Shown one piece after another: positions 16,936-27,456 of a stretch of 64,000 bases of DNA. The notes below the pieces were generated by a model. That model saw only the letters and a program-made list of their open reading frames with translations. It had not been told where the DNA came from and searched no databases. This stretch comes from Lactococcus paracarnosus (lineage in GTDB: Bacteria > Bacillota > Bacilli > Lactobacillales > Streptococcaceae): the NCBI RefSeq assembly GCF_006770285.1, contig NZ_CP017195.1, positions 2,201,141 to 2,265,140 of the forward strand. Direction: 5' to 3'. Made by a program: the position numbers and the translations under genes. The first letter of the stretch is position 1. Every line of letters begins with the position of its first letter.

Positions 16936-17382
16936 TTAGATTAATCCTGTAATGTCAAGCACTTCTGGGTTTTGAGCTTGGTGTGTATGCTCAGCGCCAA
17001 CAAATACTTTAAGTTTCATGCCTTGAGCACGACCAAGCGTGTTATGTGGCAACATACCTTTTACAGAAGTTTCGATAAGACGAACTGCATTTTTTTCACG
17101 CAATTCACCAGCAGTGATTGATTTCAAACCACCTGGGTACATTGAGTGTTTGTAGTAAATCTTGTCAGTTGCTTTTTTACCAGTTAATTTCACTTGTCCA
17201 GCATTAATAACGATAACGAAATCGCCAGTATCTGTATGAAGTGTGTATTGTGGTTTATTTTTGCCGCGTAGAATGCTCGCTACAACTGCTGACAAACGTC
17301 CCAAAGGAATATCTGTCGCATCAACAACGTGCCATTTACGTTCAACTTCGCCTGGCTTAGCGAAATAGGTAGTTTTGTTCAT
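16936..17382 (-). CDS. rplM: 50S ribosomal protein L13
   Basis: This 148-residue protein is L13, an early assembly protein of the large subunit. Length and motifs ([14 protein letters not shown] at the start, [18 protein letters not shown] near residue 110) match the family. A Shine-Dalgarno (GGAG) precedes the ATG. It is transcribed from a consensus promoter through a leader of about 110 bases, and in Firmicutes L13 leaders are known sites of autogenous control. Confidence 0.98.
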   Translation of the reverse strand: MNKTTYFAKPGEVERKWHVVDATDIPLGRLSAVVASILRGKNKPQYTLHTDTGDFVIVINAGQVKLTGKKATDKIYYKHSMYPGGLKSITAGELREKNAVRLIETSVKGMLPHNTLGRAQGMKLKVFVGAEHTHQAQNPEVLDITGLI

Positions 17383-17491
17383 GATTTCTCCAATTTTTTT
17401 ACTGTAGTTTACGGGGTGTCCGTGAATCGTTCCTTATTCATAGACGGTATTTTCAAGTTTCCGGGACCTAAAAATGGGGTAAACAATACCG
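17383..17491 (-). promoter_or_regulatory. rplM 5' leader, possible L13 autoregulatory RNA
   Basis: The transcript between the promoter and rplM is about 110 bases, long for a simple leader. It contains pairing segments CGGTATT...AATACCG and GTTTAC...GTAAAC that could fold a nested structure. Firmicute L13 leaders that bind L13 are known; I cannot confirm a match to that RNA family by eye. Confidence 0.4.
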
Positions 17492-17497
17492 CTTTTA

Positions 17498-17527
17498 ATA
17501 ATATCATTTTTGAACAGGTTTTGTCAA
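17498..17527 (-). promoter_or_regulatory. rplM-rpsI promoter
   Basis: On the minus strand, TTGACA (complement of 17522-17527) and TATTAT (complement of 17498-17503) are 18 bases apart. The -35 lies only 10 bases from the -10 of the divergent rnhC promoter, so the two polymerases would compete for the same DNA. Confidence 0.7.
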
Positions 17528-17534
17528 GTTTTTT

Positions 17535-17543
17535 TGCTATAAT
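17535..17543 (+). promoter_or_regulatory. extended -10 promoter of rnhC, apparently leaderless
   Basis: TGCTATAAT at 17535-17543 is a full extended -10 element. Only seven bases (AGTTTTT) separate it from the rnhC ATG at 17551, which places the expected transcription start on or just before the A of the start codon. Confidence 0.65.
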
Positions 17544-17550
17544 AGTTTTT

Positions 17551-18429
17551 ATGACCATCGTTTTAAAGTTAACCCCAAAGGAAATTTCCCATCTCATTGT
17601 AGCCTACCAACCTGATACATCGGTTGCATCTAGTCCATATATCCAATTTTTAGCCAAGCCACCAGGTTGTGTCATCACTGTTTATACATCAGGAAAAGTC
17701 ATGTTCCAAGGTGAACGTTCTGAGCATTACGCGAGCCAATTTGGCTATAAACACACACCAGTTGCTAAAGTCCAACAAACGAATATCATTGGAACGGATG
17801 AGGTTGGCAATGGGTCTTACTTCGGAGGATTAGCTGTCGTCGCAACTTTTCTATCAGATGAAGATATCCCACTTATCAAGAAATTGGGTGTTGATGATTC
17901 TAAAAAATTAACGGATACTAAAATTAGACAAATTGCACCTATTTTAAAAGATAGGATTCAGCACAAGGCGCTTTTACTGACACCTAGCAAATATAATGAG
18001 GTTATCGAATCAGGTTATAATGCAGTTTCAGTCAAAGTTGCCCTACATAACCAAGCAATTTTTCTTCTGGAAAAACAGTTATCTGTTGTCCCTGATCATA
18101 TCATCATAGACGCGTTCACTACTGAAAAAAATTATACCAAGTACCTCAAAAATGAAGCAAATGAAACTAGCGGTAAGGTCACACTAATTCAAAAAGCTGA
18201 AGGGCAGTTTTACACTGTTGCCGTCTCATCTGTTATCGCAAGAAGTCTATTTCTTGATGAATTAGATGACCTATCACAAAATGTTGGGATATCCCTACCC
18301 AGTGGCGCAGGGCACAAATCTGACCTAACAGCAGCTAAAATCATTAAGCAGCTTGGAGAATCAACACTTAGTCAAGTAGCGAAACTCCATTTTGCCAATA
18401 CCGAGAAAGCGAGAAAATTAAACAAATGA
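17551..18429 (+). CDS. rnhC: ribonuclease HIII
   Basis: This 292-residue nuclease removes RNA from RNA-DNA hybrids. An N-terminal TBP-like substrate domain (about 1-75) precedes the RNase H fold with GTDEVGNGSYFGGL (81-94), where D83 and E84 are catalytic, and the conserved DDSK and SVIAR motifs. The open frame continues upstream through the rplM region, but the family begins at this ATG. There is no Shine-Dalgarno and a -10 element lies seven bases before the start. It overlaps lepB by 4 bp (ATGA). Confidence 0.95.
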   Translation: MTIVLKLTPKEISHLIVAYQPDTSVASSPYIQFLAKPPGCVITVYTSGKVMFQGERSEHYASQFGYKHTPVAKVQQTNIIGTDEVGNGSYFGGLAVVATFLSDEDIPLIKKLGVDDSKKLTDTKIRQIAPILKDRIQHKALLLTPSKYNEVIESGYNAVSVKVALHNQAIFLLEKQLSVVPDHIIIDAFTTEKNYTKYLKNEANETSGKVTLIQKAEGQFYTVAVSSVIARSLFLDELDDLSQNVGISLPSGAGHKSDLTAAKIIKQLGESTLSQVAKLHFANTEKARKLNK

Positions 18430-19022
18430 AAGTACTTAAAGAATGGGGCCCCTGTGTTTTAATCATTGCGGTTATTCTCCTGTTACGACTGTATGTATGG
18501 AAACCAGTAATTGTTGATGGACATTCCATGGATCCTACACTTGCGGATAAAGAGCACTTAATCATCGTGAAGACAGTTAATATTAAACGCCAAGAAATCG
18601 TTGTTGCCAAAGAATATGATCGTAACAACGGTAAAGAAAAAAATATCGTCAAGCGTATCATTGGTCTACCTGGCGATACAATCAAATTCGATGCAGATGT
18701 GCTGACAGTTAATGGTAAAGTAGTTGAAGAGCCTTATCTGAACAACTATAAGATTAAATTTTCGAAAGATAAATTACAAGATACCTTCAGCTATAATGGG
18801 TTTTTCCAAGAGATTGCACGAAATGCTGCCGCTTTTACAGTTTCAGCAACTGGGGAATCTAACTTTACAGTTACCGTCCCCAAAGGGCAATACTTCTTAA
18901 TGGGAGATGACCGATTAGTCTCACAAGATTCACGCCAAGTGGGCACCTTTTCAAAAAAAGATCTAGTAGGGGAAGTCAAACTAAGACTTTGGCCACTAAA
19001 CAAAATAGGGACTGTTGATTAA
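18426..19022 (+). CDS. lepB: signal peptidase I
   Basis: This 198-residue membrane peptidase cleaves signal peptides of exported proteins. An N-terminal membrane helix (about 10-25) is followed by the catalytic S34 (GHSMDPT), general base K76 (VKRIIGLPGD) and the GDDR box (160-163). The size is typical of Gram-positive type I enzymes. It is coupled to rnhC through an ATGA overlap, a pairing common in lactococci and streptococci, and is followed by a terminator. Confidence 0.95.
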   Translation: MKVLKEWGPCVLIIAVILLLRLYVWKPVIVDGHSMDPTLADKEHLIIVKTVNIKRQEIVVAKEYDRNNGKEKNIVKRIIGLPGDTIKFDADVLTVNGKVVEEPYLNNYKIKFSKDKLQDTFSYNGFFQEIARNAAAFTVSATGESNFTVTVPKGQYFLMGDDRLVSQDSRQVGTFSKKDLVGEVKLRLWPLNKIGTVD

Positions 19023-19027
19023 GTAAG

Positions 19028-19064
19028 AAAGCCTCACATCAATCTTGATGCGAGACTTTTTTAT
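19028..19064 (+). terminator. terminator after lepB
   Basis: GCCTCACATCAA and TTGATGCGAGAC form a stem around CATCAA-TC-TTGATG, extended by GTCTC-like pairing, and run into TTTTTTA. It separates lepB from the convergent end of the his operon. Confidence 0.75.
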
Positions 19065-19101
19065 ATACACTTGACTAAGAGATAGTTTGTTTTGACTGTT
19101 T

Positions 19102-19416
19102 TTAGTAGTTACTTATCTCTGATCTGTCATGGACATGAGATTGCTTACCAGTTCTCGCATCAAGTACTGCTTGAATATCAGCTGGTGTGACACCCGTTTC
19201 GGCTAGCATGACAGCGATATGATAAAAGACATCTGCTGCCTCGTTGGCGATCTCAACCTTGTCTGCATTTTTAGCAGCAATGATGACTTCGGTCGCTTCC
19301 TCGCCAACTTTTTTTAGAATTTTATCTAACCCCTTATCAAATAAATAGTTAGTGTAAGAGCCTGTCTTAGGCTCTTTTTTTCTGGCAATTGCTTGATTAT
19401 ATAACTCTGTAATCAT
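19102..19416 (-). CDS. hisE: phosphoribosyl-ATP pyrophosphatase
   Basis: This 104-residue enzyme hydrolyses phosphoribosyl-ATP to phosphoribosyl-AMP, the second step of histidine synthesis. The MazG-like helices carry KVGEEATEVIIAAKN and EAADVFYHIAVML, which hold the metal-binding acidic residues. Its ATG follows directly on the hisI stop with no gap. Many bacteria, and as I recall L. lactis, have a fused HisIE; here the parts are separate. It is the last gene of the operon. Confidence 0.95.
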   Translation of the reverse strand: MITELYNQAIARKKEPKTGSYTNYLFDKGLDKILKKVGEEATEVIIAAKNADKVEIANEAADVFYHIAVMLAETGVTPADIQAVLDARTGKQSHVHDRSEISNY

Positions 19417-19782
19417 TTAGTTCTCCTCTCTCATCGCGATGACATCCGTAAAAAAACAACTTCTAGTACCTGTGTGACAAGCCGGACCAACTTGATCAAC
19501 AGCAATCAGAAGCGTGTCAAAATCACAGTCCACCTTAATGCTTTTAACATATTGGTAATGGCCTGACGTATCACCCTTGTGCCATAGTTCCTGACGGGAT
19601 CTCGACCAGTACCACATTTCTTTTGTCTCTAATGTCAGCTGATAACTTTGTGCATTCATGTAAGCTAACATCAAGACTTGGCCATTTGCAATATCTGTCA
19701 CGATAACAGGCACCAAGCCATCAGGACTCTTTTCAAAATCAAGTTTAACATCAGTCTGACTAAAATTTTCTTGACGCATCAT
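19417..19782 (-). CDS. hisI: phosphoribosyl-AMP cyclohydrolase
   Basis: This 121-residue zinc enzyme opens the adenine ring of phosphoribosyl-AMP (third step). Motifs [21 protein letters not shown] and the zinc cysteines in DCDFDTLL and [13 protein letters not shown] are present. It overlaps hisF by 4 bp and abuts hisE. Length is right for a stand-alone HisI. Confidence 0.95.
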   Translation of the reverse strand: MMRQENFSQTDVKLDFEKSPDGLVPVIVTDIANGQVLMLAYMNAQSYQLTLETKEMWYWSRSRQELWHKGDTSGHYQYVKSIKVDCDFDTLLIAVDQVGPACHTGTRSCFFTDVIAMREEN

Positions 19783-20537
19783 AGGCGTACCTCAATCTGA
19801 TTTGCTTTCATTTTCAATTTGACGTCCTTAATATCTATCTCACCATAGTGAAAGACACTGGCAGCTAAGGCCCCTGTTACTGATGTTTGTTGGAATACCT
19901 CAACCATATCATAGGCTGTCCCAGCACCACCAGAAGCGATCACAGGAACATTTACAGCATTGGCTACAGCGTTACTTAGCGCAATGTCAAATCCCGATTT
20001 TGTTCCATCTTTATCCATACTCGTTAAAAGAATTTCACCAGCACCTAAGGCAACTGCTTGCTTAGCCCACTCGACTGCATCAAGACCCGTATCCTTACGA
20101 CCGCCATTAACATAGACATGAAAACTGCCATCTGTTTGTTTTTTAGCATCTATGGCAACAACAATACACTGGTTGCCAAATTTTTCTGCCCCTTGTCGAA
20201 TTAAATCAGGGTTTGCGACTGCACTTGAGTTGATGCCGACTTTATCTGCACCAGCCCTTAGCATCTTACTCATATCAGAGACAGAGCGAATACCACCACC
20301 GACTGTAAATGGAATGAACACTTGATCTGCCACATGACGCACCACCTCTACCATCGTATCACGTGCCTCATGAGTCGCCGTAATATCGAGAAAAACAAGC
20401 TCGTCGCATCCTTGTTCATAGTAGAGTTTAGCTGTTTCTGCAGGATCACCAACATCGGTTAAGTTGACAAAGTTGACACCCTTGACAACACGACCATCTT
20501 TGACATCTAGGCAAGGAATAATTCTTTTTGCTAGCAT
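19779..20537 (-). CDS. hisF: imidazole glycerol phosphate synthase subunit HisF
   Basis: This 252-residue (beta/alpha)8 barrel is the cyclase half of the HisF-HisH enzyme, which makes imidazole glycerol phosphate and AICAR. Catalytic aspartates lie in [10 protein letters not shown] (D11) and VVAIDAKK (near residue 130). It follows hisA after one base. HisF pairs with the glutaminase encoded two genes upstream. Confidence 0.97.
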   Translation of the reverse strand: MLAKRIIPCLDVKDGRVVKGVNFVNLTDVGDPAETAKLYYEQGCDELVFLDITATHEARDTMVEVVRHVADQVFIPFTVGGGIRSVSDMSKMLRAGADKVGINSSAVANPDLIRQGAEKFGNQCIVVAIDAKKQTDGSFHVYVNGGRKDTGLDAVEWAKQAVALGAGEILLTSMDKDGTKSGFDIALSNAVANAVNVPVIASGGAGTAYDMVEVFQQTSVTGALAASVFHYGEIDIKDVKLKMKANQIEVRL

Positions 20538-20538
20538 G

Positions 20539-21252
20539 TTAGTACTCCTTTAACTCATCTAAACTAATATTACCATTGTAGTAAGCCTTACCAACAATCG
20601 TACCCGTAACCCCAATGTCAGAAAGAGCTGTCAAATCACTGACTTCAGCAATCCCACCAGAAGCGATGACAGTAGCAGACGTCAAGGCATCCTGTAACTG
20701 CTCATAATGGCTAAGATTTGGACCAGCTAAAGTCCCATCACGGTCAACGTCAGTGTAAACAAATAGGCGGACACCCATTTTTTCCATCTCAAGTGCTAGG
20801 GTAATGAAGTCTACATCAGATGTCTCTAGCCATCCCTTAGTCGCAACCATTCCTTTTTTAGCATCGATCCCAATCACAATCTTATCTGCACCAAATTGTG
20901 TTAACGCCTCTCTAACAAAGTCAGGATCTGTGACTGCCATCGACCCAATGATGACGCGATCGACACCTTTTGCTAGATAAGCACCAATTTGTGTTAGTGT
21001 GCGAATACCACCACCAACTTCAATCTTTAGACCAGTCTGCTTGACGATGTCTTCAATGATTGGTGCGCTGGTTGCTCTACCATCTAGTGCGCCATCTAAA
21101 TCAACAACGTGTAAATAGGTCGTACCAGCTTTGGCAAAAATTTTTGCTTGCTCCAAGGGACTATCATTCACAACTGTTTCTTGTTCAAAATCGCCTTTAT
21201 ATAAACGAACTGCACGACCATTTTTGATATCAATTGCTGGTAGTATTTGCAT
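20539..21252 (-). CDS. hisA: ProFAR isomerase HisA
   Basis: This 237-residue barrel isomerase converts ProFAR to PRFAR. D8 in LPAIDIKNG and the aspartate of VYTDVDRDG are the expected catalytic pair. I use the ATG at 21252 with AAGGAG seven bases before it; a TTG two codons upstream is less likely. The start lies inside the end of hisH (23-bp overlap). Confidence 0.96.
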   Translation of the reverse strand: MQILPAIDIKNGRAVRLYKGDFEQETVVNDSPLEQAKIFAKAGTTYLHVVDLDGALDGRATSAPIIEDIVKQTGLKIEVGGGIRTLTQIGAYLAKGVDRVIIGSMAVTDPDFVREALTQFGADKIVIGIDAKKGMVATKGWLETSDVDFITLALEMEKMGVRLFVYTDVDRDGTLAGPNLSHYEQLQDALTSATVIASGGIAEVSDLTALSDIGVTGTIVGKAYYNGNISLDELKEY

Positions 21253-21856
21253 AGACAATCTCCTTAAAGTTTTCTAGGATACCAAGTCCGACATCTCCAG
21301 ATTTTTCTGGATGAAACTGGCAACCATAGACATGACCATGAGAAATCATAGCTGGAAGGGCTAGGCCATAGTCTGCTGTTGCATCTAGAAAAGGGTTGGC
21401 AACATCTGTAAAGTAAGAATGTACAAAATAAACATAGTTACCCTGTAAACCTTTTGTCAACATAGTGTCACGATGAACACTTAAGTTATTCCAACCCATA
21501 TGTGGTACTTTTAAGCCTTTACGTGTTGGAATAGCGCGACAGGTTCCTGGAATTAAGCCCAGTCCTTCTGTAAAACGATGTTCTTCTGATGCGTCAAGTA
21601 GCAGTTGCATCCCTAAACAAATACCTAAAAGTGGTATGCCACTTGCGACAGCTGTCTTCAGACTTGTGATCAAGTCGCGTTTTTCAAGTTCAGCCATTGC
21701 CGTGGGAAAGGCCCCAACACCTGGTAAGATGATGCCGTCAGCAGCCTTGATCACATTTTGATCAGCTGTCAAAACTGCTGTTACACCTAGCTTCTCTAGT
21801 GCACGCAACACATTTGCTGTATTGCCCGCGTCGTAATCAATCACTGCAATTGTCAT
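21230..21856 (-). CDS. hisH: imidazole glycerol phosphate synthase glutaminase HisH
   Basis: This 208-residue class I glutamine amidotransferase feeds ammonia to HisF. The nucleophile is C80 in GICLGMQLL, with the His-Glu pair in QFHPEKSG near residue 182. It follows hisB after one base. Length and motifs are typical. Confidence 0.96.
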   Translation of the reverse strand: MTIAVIDYDAGNTANVLRALEKLGVTAVLTADQNVIKAADGIILPGVGAFPTAMAELEKRDLITSLKTAVASGIPLLGICLGMQLLLDASEEHRFTEGLGLIPGTCRAIPTRKGLKVPHMGWNNLSVHRDTMLTKGLQGNYVYFVHSYFTDVANPFLDATADYGLALPAMISHGHVYGCQFHPEKSGDVGLGILENFKEIVYANTTSN

Positions 21857-21857
21857 A

Positions 21858-22442
21858 TTACAAGACTCCTTTAGTCGAATTCACACCATGAATTTCAGGA
21901 TTCAAGGTCACAGCTTCACGTAACGCACGGCCAGTCGCTTTAAACAAGCTTTCTGACTTATGATGGTTATTTTTGCCATGTAAAATCTTCAAGTGTAGAT
22001 TCATCTGTACATTAAAAGCTAAGGCTTGGAAAAATTCTTCCACAAGTTCTGTATCAAAGTTACCTAACTTAGGGTTTGTAAACTCAGCATCAAAAACAAG
22101 ATAAGACCGACCTGATAAATCAAGACTTGACATCCCCAATGTCTCATCCATGGGGACAAAACTTGTCCCATAACGATTGATGCCTGCTTTGTCACCCAAT
22201 GCCTCACGTAACACTTGTCCAAGTGCAATACCAACATCTTCTACGGTATGATGGCTGTCAACGTGTAAATCACCGTTTGCTTTAACTACAAGACTGAACC
22301 TGCCATGTCTTGCCAGCAATGTCAACATGTGATCAAAAAAACCAACACCTGTGTCAATCTCAACTGGGTCTTGAGCATCTAAATTTACCGCAAGGGTAAT
22401 TTGTGTTTCTGCAGTATTTCTGATGATCTCTGCTTGTCTCAT
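21858..22442 (-). CDS. hisB: imidazoleglycerol-phosphate dehydratase
   Basis: This 194-residue manganese enzyme dehydrates imidazole glycerol phosphate. Two His-rich metal motifs are seen, [13 protein letters not shown] (near 67) and [20 protein letters not shown] (near 165). It is the monofunctional form without the phosphatase domain found in enteric HisB. It overlaps the HAD phosphatase gene by 4 bp. Confidence 0.97.
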   Translation of the reverse strand: MRQAEIIRNTAETQITLAVNLDAQDPVEIDTGVGFFDHMLTLLARHGRFSLVVKANGDLHVDSHHTVEDVGIALGQVLREALGDKAGINRYGTSFVPMDETLGMSSLDLSGRSYLVFDAEFTNPKLGNFDTELVEEFFQALAFNVQMNLHLKILHGKNNHHKSESLFKATGRALREAVTLNPEIHGVNSTKGVL

Positions 22443-23092
22443 AGCTCACCTCTGACTTCCTTGATGATATCAAGTGCAAGTGCCAAGTTTGGCACATTAA
22501 TTTGGTAGGGTGCTTGTTCACGCACGATGTCTTTCGCATTAAAGGCAATACCAATCCCACTAGCTAAGATCATCGGTAAATCATTCGCACCATCGCCCAT
22601 GGCAACTGTCTGTGATAAGTCTAGACCAAGTTCTTGCGCCCATTTTTTTAAGCTATCCAGTTTAACTGATTTCGTTACGATATCCCCAGTGACCTTACCA
22701 GTTAACTTGCCTGCTATGGCTTCGAGATGATTGGCACGGACATAGTCAATACCAAGTTCTCTAGCAAGACCATCTACAGTTTCGTGAAAGCCACCTGACA
22801 CGACACCAACTCGCCATCCCTTAGCATGCAAGCTGTCAACTAAATCACGCGCGCCGTCTGTAAAATGGATTTGTTTGCGTATCGTGTCAAAAACTGATAC
22901 CGGTAATCCTGCTAATAAGCCAACACGCGCGTGGAGAGACTCAGCAAAATCAAGCTCTCCATTCATGGCACGATGTGTAATATCAGCTATCTCAGGACCG
23001 CTACCTGCAAGCTCTCCAAGTAAATCAATGCCTTCTTCTTGAATTAATGTGCTATCCACATCCATGATCAATAAACCCTTAATTTTGGTCAT
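22439..23092 (-). CDS. serB: HAD-family phosphatase, SerB-like
   Basis: This 217-residue phosphatase has the HAD nucleophile motif MDVDSTL (D11, D13), the VVSGGF motif near residue 98 and the C-terminal GDGANDLPM. The core resembles phosphoserine phosphatase SerB, without an ACT domain. It lies inside the his operon and overlaps hisB by 4 bp, with a good Shine-Dalgarno (AAGGAG). No histidinol-phosphate phosphatase gene is visible in this operon, so this enzyme may act there instead of, or as well as, on phosphoserine. Family call is firm; substrate is open. Confidence 0.85.
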   Translation of the reverse strand: MTKIKGLLIMDVDSTLIQEEGIDLLGELAGSGPEIADITHRAMNGELDFAESLHARVGLLAGLPVSVFDTIRKQIHFTDGARDLVDSLHAKGWRVGVVSGGFHETVDGLARELGIDYVRANHLEAIAGKLTGKVTGDIVTKSVKLDSLKKWAQELGLDLSQTVAMGDGANDLPMILASGIGIAFNAKDIVREQAPYQINVPNLALALDIIKEVRGEL

Positions 23093-23184
23093 CCTATCTC
23101 CTTAATCCTCTTTTATACGATACTTTAACATCTTATTAGCTATCACTTTATCTATGTTAATATAATGAGTGTAAACAGCTGCAC

Positions 23185-24477
23185 TTATGCTTGCTCATCA
23201 CGAATTTCTATCGCTCTCGCATGCCCCTCAAGGCCTTCAGAATAGGCTAGGGTCGTAATATCTTTACTTGCCTTAGCAACTGCATCTTGACTATAATAGG
23301 TAAACTGACTACGCTTGACAAAGTCGTAAACTCCTAAGGCACTATAAAAGCGAGATGTCCCTGATGTCGGTAAGACATGATTCGTCCCAGCATAATAGTC
23401 GCCGATCGGTTCCGACGTAAAATGACCTAAAAAGATACTTCCAGCATGCTTAACCTTTGGCAAATATTCAATGGCATTATCCATGGCAATCTCTAAATGC
23501 TCAGGTGCTATATCATTCATTAAAGCAAACATATCATCGATGGTATCGGTAACGATCGTCCGACCATTTTGAACTATTGACTCCTGTGCAATGGCCTTAC
23601 GCGGCAAACTTTCCAGTTGCTCTGATAAAGCCAGATCAACAGCATCAGCTAAGGCAACTGAATTCGTCACGAGTATGGCACGTGCTAACTTATCGTGCTC
23701 AGCTTGTGAGAGTAGATCTGCAGCAACATAACTCGCTTTTGCGGATGCATCTGCAATCACACCGATTTCAGAAGGACCGGCAATCATATCAATCCCAACT
23801 TGTCCGAAAACTTGTTTTTTAGCTGTTGCAACAAACACATTACCAGGTCCTGTAATCTTATCTACTTTCGGTATCGTCTGTGTCCCATAAGCCAGAGCTG
23901 CGATGGCTTGCGCACCACCAACTTGGTAGATTTTCGTCACACCTGATAAGGCGGCGGCAACCAAAATAGCCGGGTTAAAGTTTGCTTGTGGTGGTGTCAC
24001 CATATAGATTTCAGGGACACCAGCTATCTTAGCAGGTAAGACATTCATCAATACACTAGAGGGGTAAGCCGCTGTGCCACCCGGTACATAGACACCAACC
24101 TTTTCGATTGGTAAAACGAGCTGTCCTCTGACCACACCATCTGTTTCGGTATCAACAAAGCCTTTTTCGACCTGATGTTTATGGTAAGATTCAATATTCG
24201 CTTTGGCATGTTCCAAAGCTGTTAAAACAGCTGGATCAATCTCATCAAATGCACGCGCGATTGTTTCACGTGAAACTTCAAGTAGCTCCGGTACCATCCC
24301 ATCAAACTTTTGTGCGTACGCATCAAGCGCGCTGTCTCCATTTTCTCGTACATTTGAGATAATACTTGAAACGATATCATCTACATCATTTTGTGCTTGT
24401 GAATAGGCGGCATAATCAGCTGCCAAGACATCTGAAATTTCCTGAACTGTTCCTGTCAATCGTTTCATTTTAACCAT
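23185..24477 (-). CDS. hisD: histidinol dehydrogenase
   Basis: This 430-residue zinc enzyme carries out the last two oxidations to histidine. Typical stretches are present: [42 protein letters not shown] and the catalytic GP(A)EHLE region (IAPEHLE). Length is normal. It overlaps hisG by 8 bp. The 92-bp gap after it is the longest inside the operon and could hold a secondary promoter, though none is clear. Confidence 0.97.
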   Translation of the reverse strand: MVKMKRLTGTVQEISDVLAADYAAYSQAQNDVDDIVSSIISNVRENGDSALDAYAQKFDGMVPELLEVSRETIARAFDEIDPAVLTALEHAKANIESYHKHQVEKGFVDTETDGVVRGQLVLPIEKVGVYVPGGTAAYPSSVLMNVLPAKIAGVPEIYMVTPPQANFNPAILVAAALSGVTKIYQVGGAQAIAALAYGTQTIPKVDKITGPGNVFVATAKKQVFGQVGIDMIAGPSEIGVIADASAKASYVAADLLSQAEHDKLARAILVTNSVALADAVDLALSEQLESLPRKAIAQESIVQNGRTIVTDTIDDMFALMNDIAPEHLEIAMDNAIEYLPKVKHAGSIFLGHFTSEPIGDYYAGTNHVLPTSGTSRFYSALGVYDFVKRSQFTYYSQDAVAKASKDITTLAYSEGLEGHARAIEIRDEQA

Positions 24478-25111
24478 TAAATGCTACCTCTTCATTTCCA
24501 ACAACAGCCTCTAACCTAGCAATGAGTGCCATAATTTCTGGATTCTTCTTAATACTTGCATTATTGGCAATCAACCTAGAAGAGACACGTACAATATCCT
24601 CAAAGATAATCAAACCATTGGCTGCAAGCGTATGCCCCGTCTCAACAATATCGACAATCGCATCTGTCAACCCAATAACAGGTGCAATCTCAACCGACCC
24701 TTGAATTGATACGATCTCCACATCTTCATGTTTGGCATTAAAAAAATCAGTGGCAATTTTAGGATACTTTGTCGCAATTTTTTTACGCTTATGGTCTAGC
24801 GGGTCATAATTTGGAATACTGGCTACTGAAAATTTACACAAGCCAATATTTAAATCTAACATCTCCAAGTAATTACCCGGATGCTCATATAAAACATCTG
24901 AGCCTACCACTCCCAAATCAGCGATGCCATGTTCCACATAGGTTGCCACGTCAGGCGCTTTAACCAGTAAAAAACGTAAATCCTGTGCCTGATCTATAAA
25001 AATCAGATTGCGTCCTTTATCTGCCATGAACCCCATATCAAACCCAGCCTGAGCCAAAATCTTAACCGTATCTTTTTCGATGCGACCCTTGGTTAATGCA
25101 ATCGTAATCAT
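24470..25111 (-). CDS. hisG: ATP phosphoribosyltransferase, short form
   Basis: This 213-residue catalytic subunit starts histidine synthesis from ATP and PRPP. It is the short HisG form, lacking the C-terminal regulatory domain, which requires HisZ for activity and feedback control. The PRPP loop is seen near residue 152 ([14 protein letters not shown]). It overlaps hisZ by 4 bp, in keeping with the joint HisG-HisZ complex. Confidence 0.96.
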   Translation of the reverse strand: MITIALTKGRIEKDTVKILAQAGFDMGFMADKGRNLIFIDQAQDLRFLLVKAPDVATYVEHGIADLGVVGSDVLYEHPGNYLEMLDLNIGLCKFSVASIPNYDPLDHKRKKIATKYPKIATDFFNAKHEDVEIVSIQGSVEIAPVIGLTDAIVDIVETGHTLAANGLIIFEDIVRVSSRLIANNASIKKNPEIMALIARLEAVVGNEEVAFNG

Positions 25112-26067
25112 AGACTTCCTCCATCAAAGACAAGTGCTTCGCGTATCTCCTCATAAATCGCATCCACATCTAATGCCCAGCCTACTGCACTGACAGCCCC
25201 TGCTTCAAACCGCTCAAATAACTTATCATACCGACCGCCACTGAGAAAGGCATATGGTACTTTATCACTAAAGACACGGAACATCAGACCTGTATAGTAA
25301 CTGCGTTTAGCTAGCATCCCAAAATCAACTGTCACCTGTTCAAAATTATGGCTCAAGTTTTCAATTTCAGCAAATGCAAGGAGTATATCCGAGTTAGTGA
25401 CTAATTTTTTGGCATCTGCTAATACGGTTTCAGCTTGACCAAACAAGTGTGGTAAATTCACTAAAAACGCATCAAACTCACTTGGATATTGCCGAACGAA
25501 TTCCGTTAAACCAGTAATTGATTTATTGCTAATTTTTTTTGATAGTAAAGCAACTTGCGCCTCATTAAACTGGTCAAAAATGGGTTGTAAAATACCAGCA
25601 TGACTGAGTTCAAGTCGATAAGTATCAACACCAGCAAGTTTTAAACTCGCTTGTGCCAAATCTAGTGCTTCAGTAATTGCTAGATCAGGATCAAAGCCTA
25701 TGAATTCAATCCCTGCTTGGGTGCGCTCATTTTGTAAGCCTTTGAGTTCATCGTGATTTCGAAACACTTTACCACTATAGGAAAACTTAACTGGCAAGCT
25801 CACTTTAGTCGTTGCAACAACTCGTGCGATTGACTGTGTGACATCCGGTCTGACGACTAATAAATCCCCATGTTTATCAAATAAATGATAATTATGATTG
25901 TCAAATTCATCCTCAAATACGCCTGCATACTCTACCATAGGGGTGTCAATCCGATTAATCCGACTAGCCATCAAGAAATTAGCGACCTTAGTCTCTATTT
26001 GGTAGATACTATGTGCGCGTTTAAATAACTTATCATGCATGCCCGGCGCTAATTGTTTATTTTTCAT
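25108..26067 (-). CDS. hisZ: ATP phosphoribosyltransferase regulatory subunit
   Basis: This 319-residue protein is a catalytically dead relative of histidyl-tRNA synthetase. It keeps class II motif 2 ([20 protein letters not shown]) and the GGRYDKL motif 3 region but lacks the anticodon-binding domain. HisZ forms a hetero-octamer with short HisG. It overlaps both neighbours by 4 bp. Confidence 0.95.
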   Translation of the reverse strand: MKNKQLAPGMHDKLFKRAHSIYQIETKVANFLMASRINRIDTPMVEYAGVFEDEFDNHNYHLFDKHGDLLVVRPDVTQSIARVVATTKVSLPVKFSYSGKVFRNHDELKGLQNERTQAGIEFIGFDPDLAITEALDLAQASLKLAGVDTYRLELSHAGILQPIFDQFNEAQVALLSKKISNKSITGLTEFVRQYPSEFDAFLVNLPHLFGQAETVLADAKKLVTNSDILLAFAEIENLSHNFEQVTVDFGMLAKRSYYTGLMFRVFSDKVPYAFLSGGRYDKLFERFEAGAVSAVGWALDVDAIYEEIREALVFDGGSL

Positions 26068-27113
26068 GCAACTAGATCTCCTATTATTTGGATGACTCGA
26101 ATCATCTCATTTTTTGTCCCGATCGATATTCTCAGATAGCTAGACAACCGTGCTTTGTCTCCAAAATACCTGACGTAGATTTTTTTAGTTTGTAAGAAGT
26201 CAAATAAGGTACTTGCCGAGATACCCGCAGGCTTAACTAGGACGAAGTTAGCTTTAGAAGGTAACACATCAAAGCCTATCGCCTTTAATTCAGCAGAGAA
26301 CCAGTCTCTTATCTCTACAATCTCTGCATTAACTTGTGTGTAATAGGCAGTATCAGAAACTGCAGCTGTCGCTAATTTTTCAGCTATTGCATCTACAGAA
26401 TAAGGATTATAGGCATGTTTGACTGCCTGTATTACTTTCAATAACTTTGGTGAACCAATCCCGTAACCAACACGTAAGCCTGCTAAAGCAGCATCCTTTG
26501 AAAAGGTACGCGTAATAAAGACATTATCATACTTAGCGACTAAAGGGAGGGCACTTATCCCACCAAAAGCAATATAGGCCTCATCAATAATCACCACAAC
26601 GTCTTGATTAGCGACCACAATCGCTTCAATTTCAGCTAAACTCTTATAAATCCCAGTTGGTGCATTTGGATTAGCAATCACAATACCACCCGTTTTTCGA
26701 TCCATATAATCTGAACTGTTGATTTCAAACTGAGCAGTTAATGGCACTTCCTCAAAAGGAATTCTAAATAGGTTAGCCCATACCTTGTAAAATCCGTAGG
26801 TGATATCAGGAAATAATAGTGGATCATCTGAATTAAAAAAACTCAAGAAAGACAAGGCTAGTATATCATCCGATCCATTCCCAACAATCAGCTGATCTTG
26901 GTGCACCCCTAATTGTTTGGCTAGTGCACTTCGCAAGCTATCATTTTCTATTGAAGAATACTTTCTAAGCCCATTCCCATCAAACTCACGAAGGGCTGCT
27001 AGTACAGCTGGACTTGGTGAAAAAGCATGTTCATTCGTATTGATTTTAATCATCCCTTTTTCTTGCGGTTGCGCACCTGCTACATAAGGGGTAATTTGTC
27101 GTAAACCTTTCAT
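26064..27113 (-). CDS. hisC: histidinol-phosphate aminotransferase
   Basis: This 349-residue PLP enzyme transfers an amino group to imidazole acetol phosphate. The cofactor lysine is K206 in [18 protein letters not shown], and NPNAPTG is at 149-155. The open frame extends upstream into the T-box terminator, but ATG 27113 has AGGAG eight bases before it and fits the family. It is the first gene of the operon, under T-box control. Confidence 0.95.
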   Translation of the reverse strand: MKGLRQITPYVAGAQPQEKGMIKINTNEHAFSPSPAVLAALREFDGNGLRKYSSIENDSLRSALAKQLGVHQDQLIVGNGSDDILALSFLSFFNSDDPLLFPDITYGFYKVWANLFRIPFEEVPLTAQFEINSSDYMDRKTGGIVIANPNAPTGIYKSLAEIEAIVVANQDVVVIIDEAYIAFGGISALPLVAKYDNVFITRTFSKDAALAGLRVGYGIGSPKLLKVIQAVKHAYNPYSVDAIAEKLATAAVSDTAYYTQVNAEIVEIRDWFSAELKAIGFDVLPSKANFVLVKPAGISASTLFDFLQTKKIYVRYFGDKARLSSYLRISIGTKNEMIRVIQIIGDLVA

Positions 27114-27450
27114 CACACAATCTCCTATATCTACTAAAACTGCTAAATTTAACACAAAAACGTCCATGTGAAAGTACTTCACAAGGACGTTTTGACGTGG
27201 TGCCACCTTTATTCAAAACAGTGTCACCACTGTTTTCTCAGCAAGTTATTCGTGAGACATATCGCATAGTCAAAACCGTCACCACTTAAACTCTGTCATT
27301 AACGCTGACCACGTTTTCGCCTACTCAAGGAAGCCCCTGTTCAGCAAAACTCTCAAGAATGTGTAATCTCTGATTTGACACGTTTTCTCATCACCAAACG
27401 CTTTCTTAAGTCCACTCAGAAATCTATTTCTCTCTTAGATTTTCATATTT
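27114..27450 (-). promoter_or_regulatory. histidine T-box riboswitch leader of the his operon
   Basis: Read on the minus strand, the T-box sequence AAGGTGGCACCACG (complement of 27197-27210) is followed by a terminator hairpin (complement of 27156-27193, ACGTCC...GGACGT with a T-tract). The stem I region holds an AGAGAG motif and, on its 3' side, CAC followed by A (complement of 27360-27363), the expected place of the specifier codon. CAC encodes histidine. Uncharged tRNA-His would favour antitermination and operon expression. Confidence 0.9.
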
Positions 27451-27456
27451 ATACTC

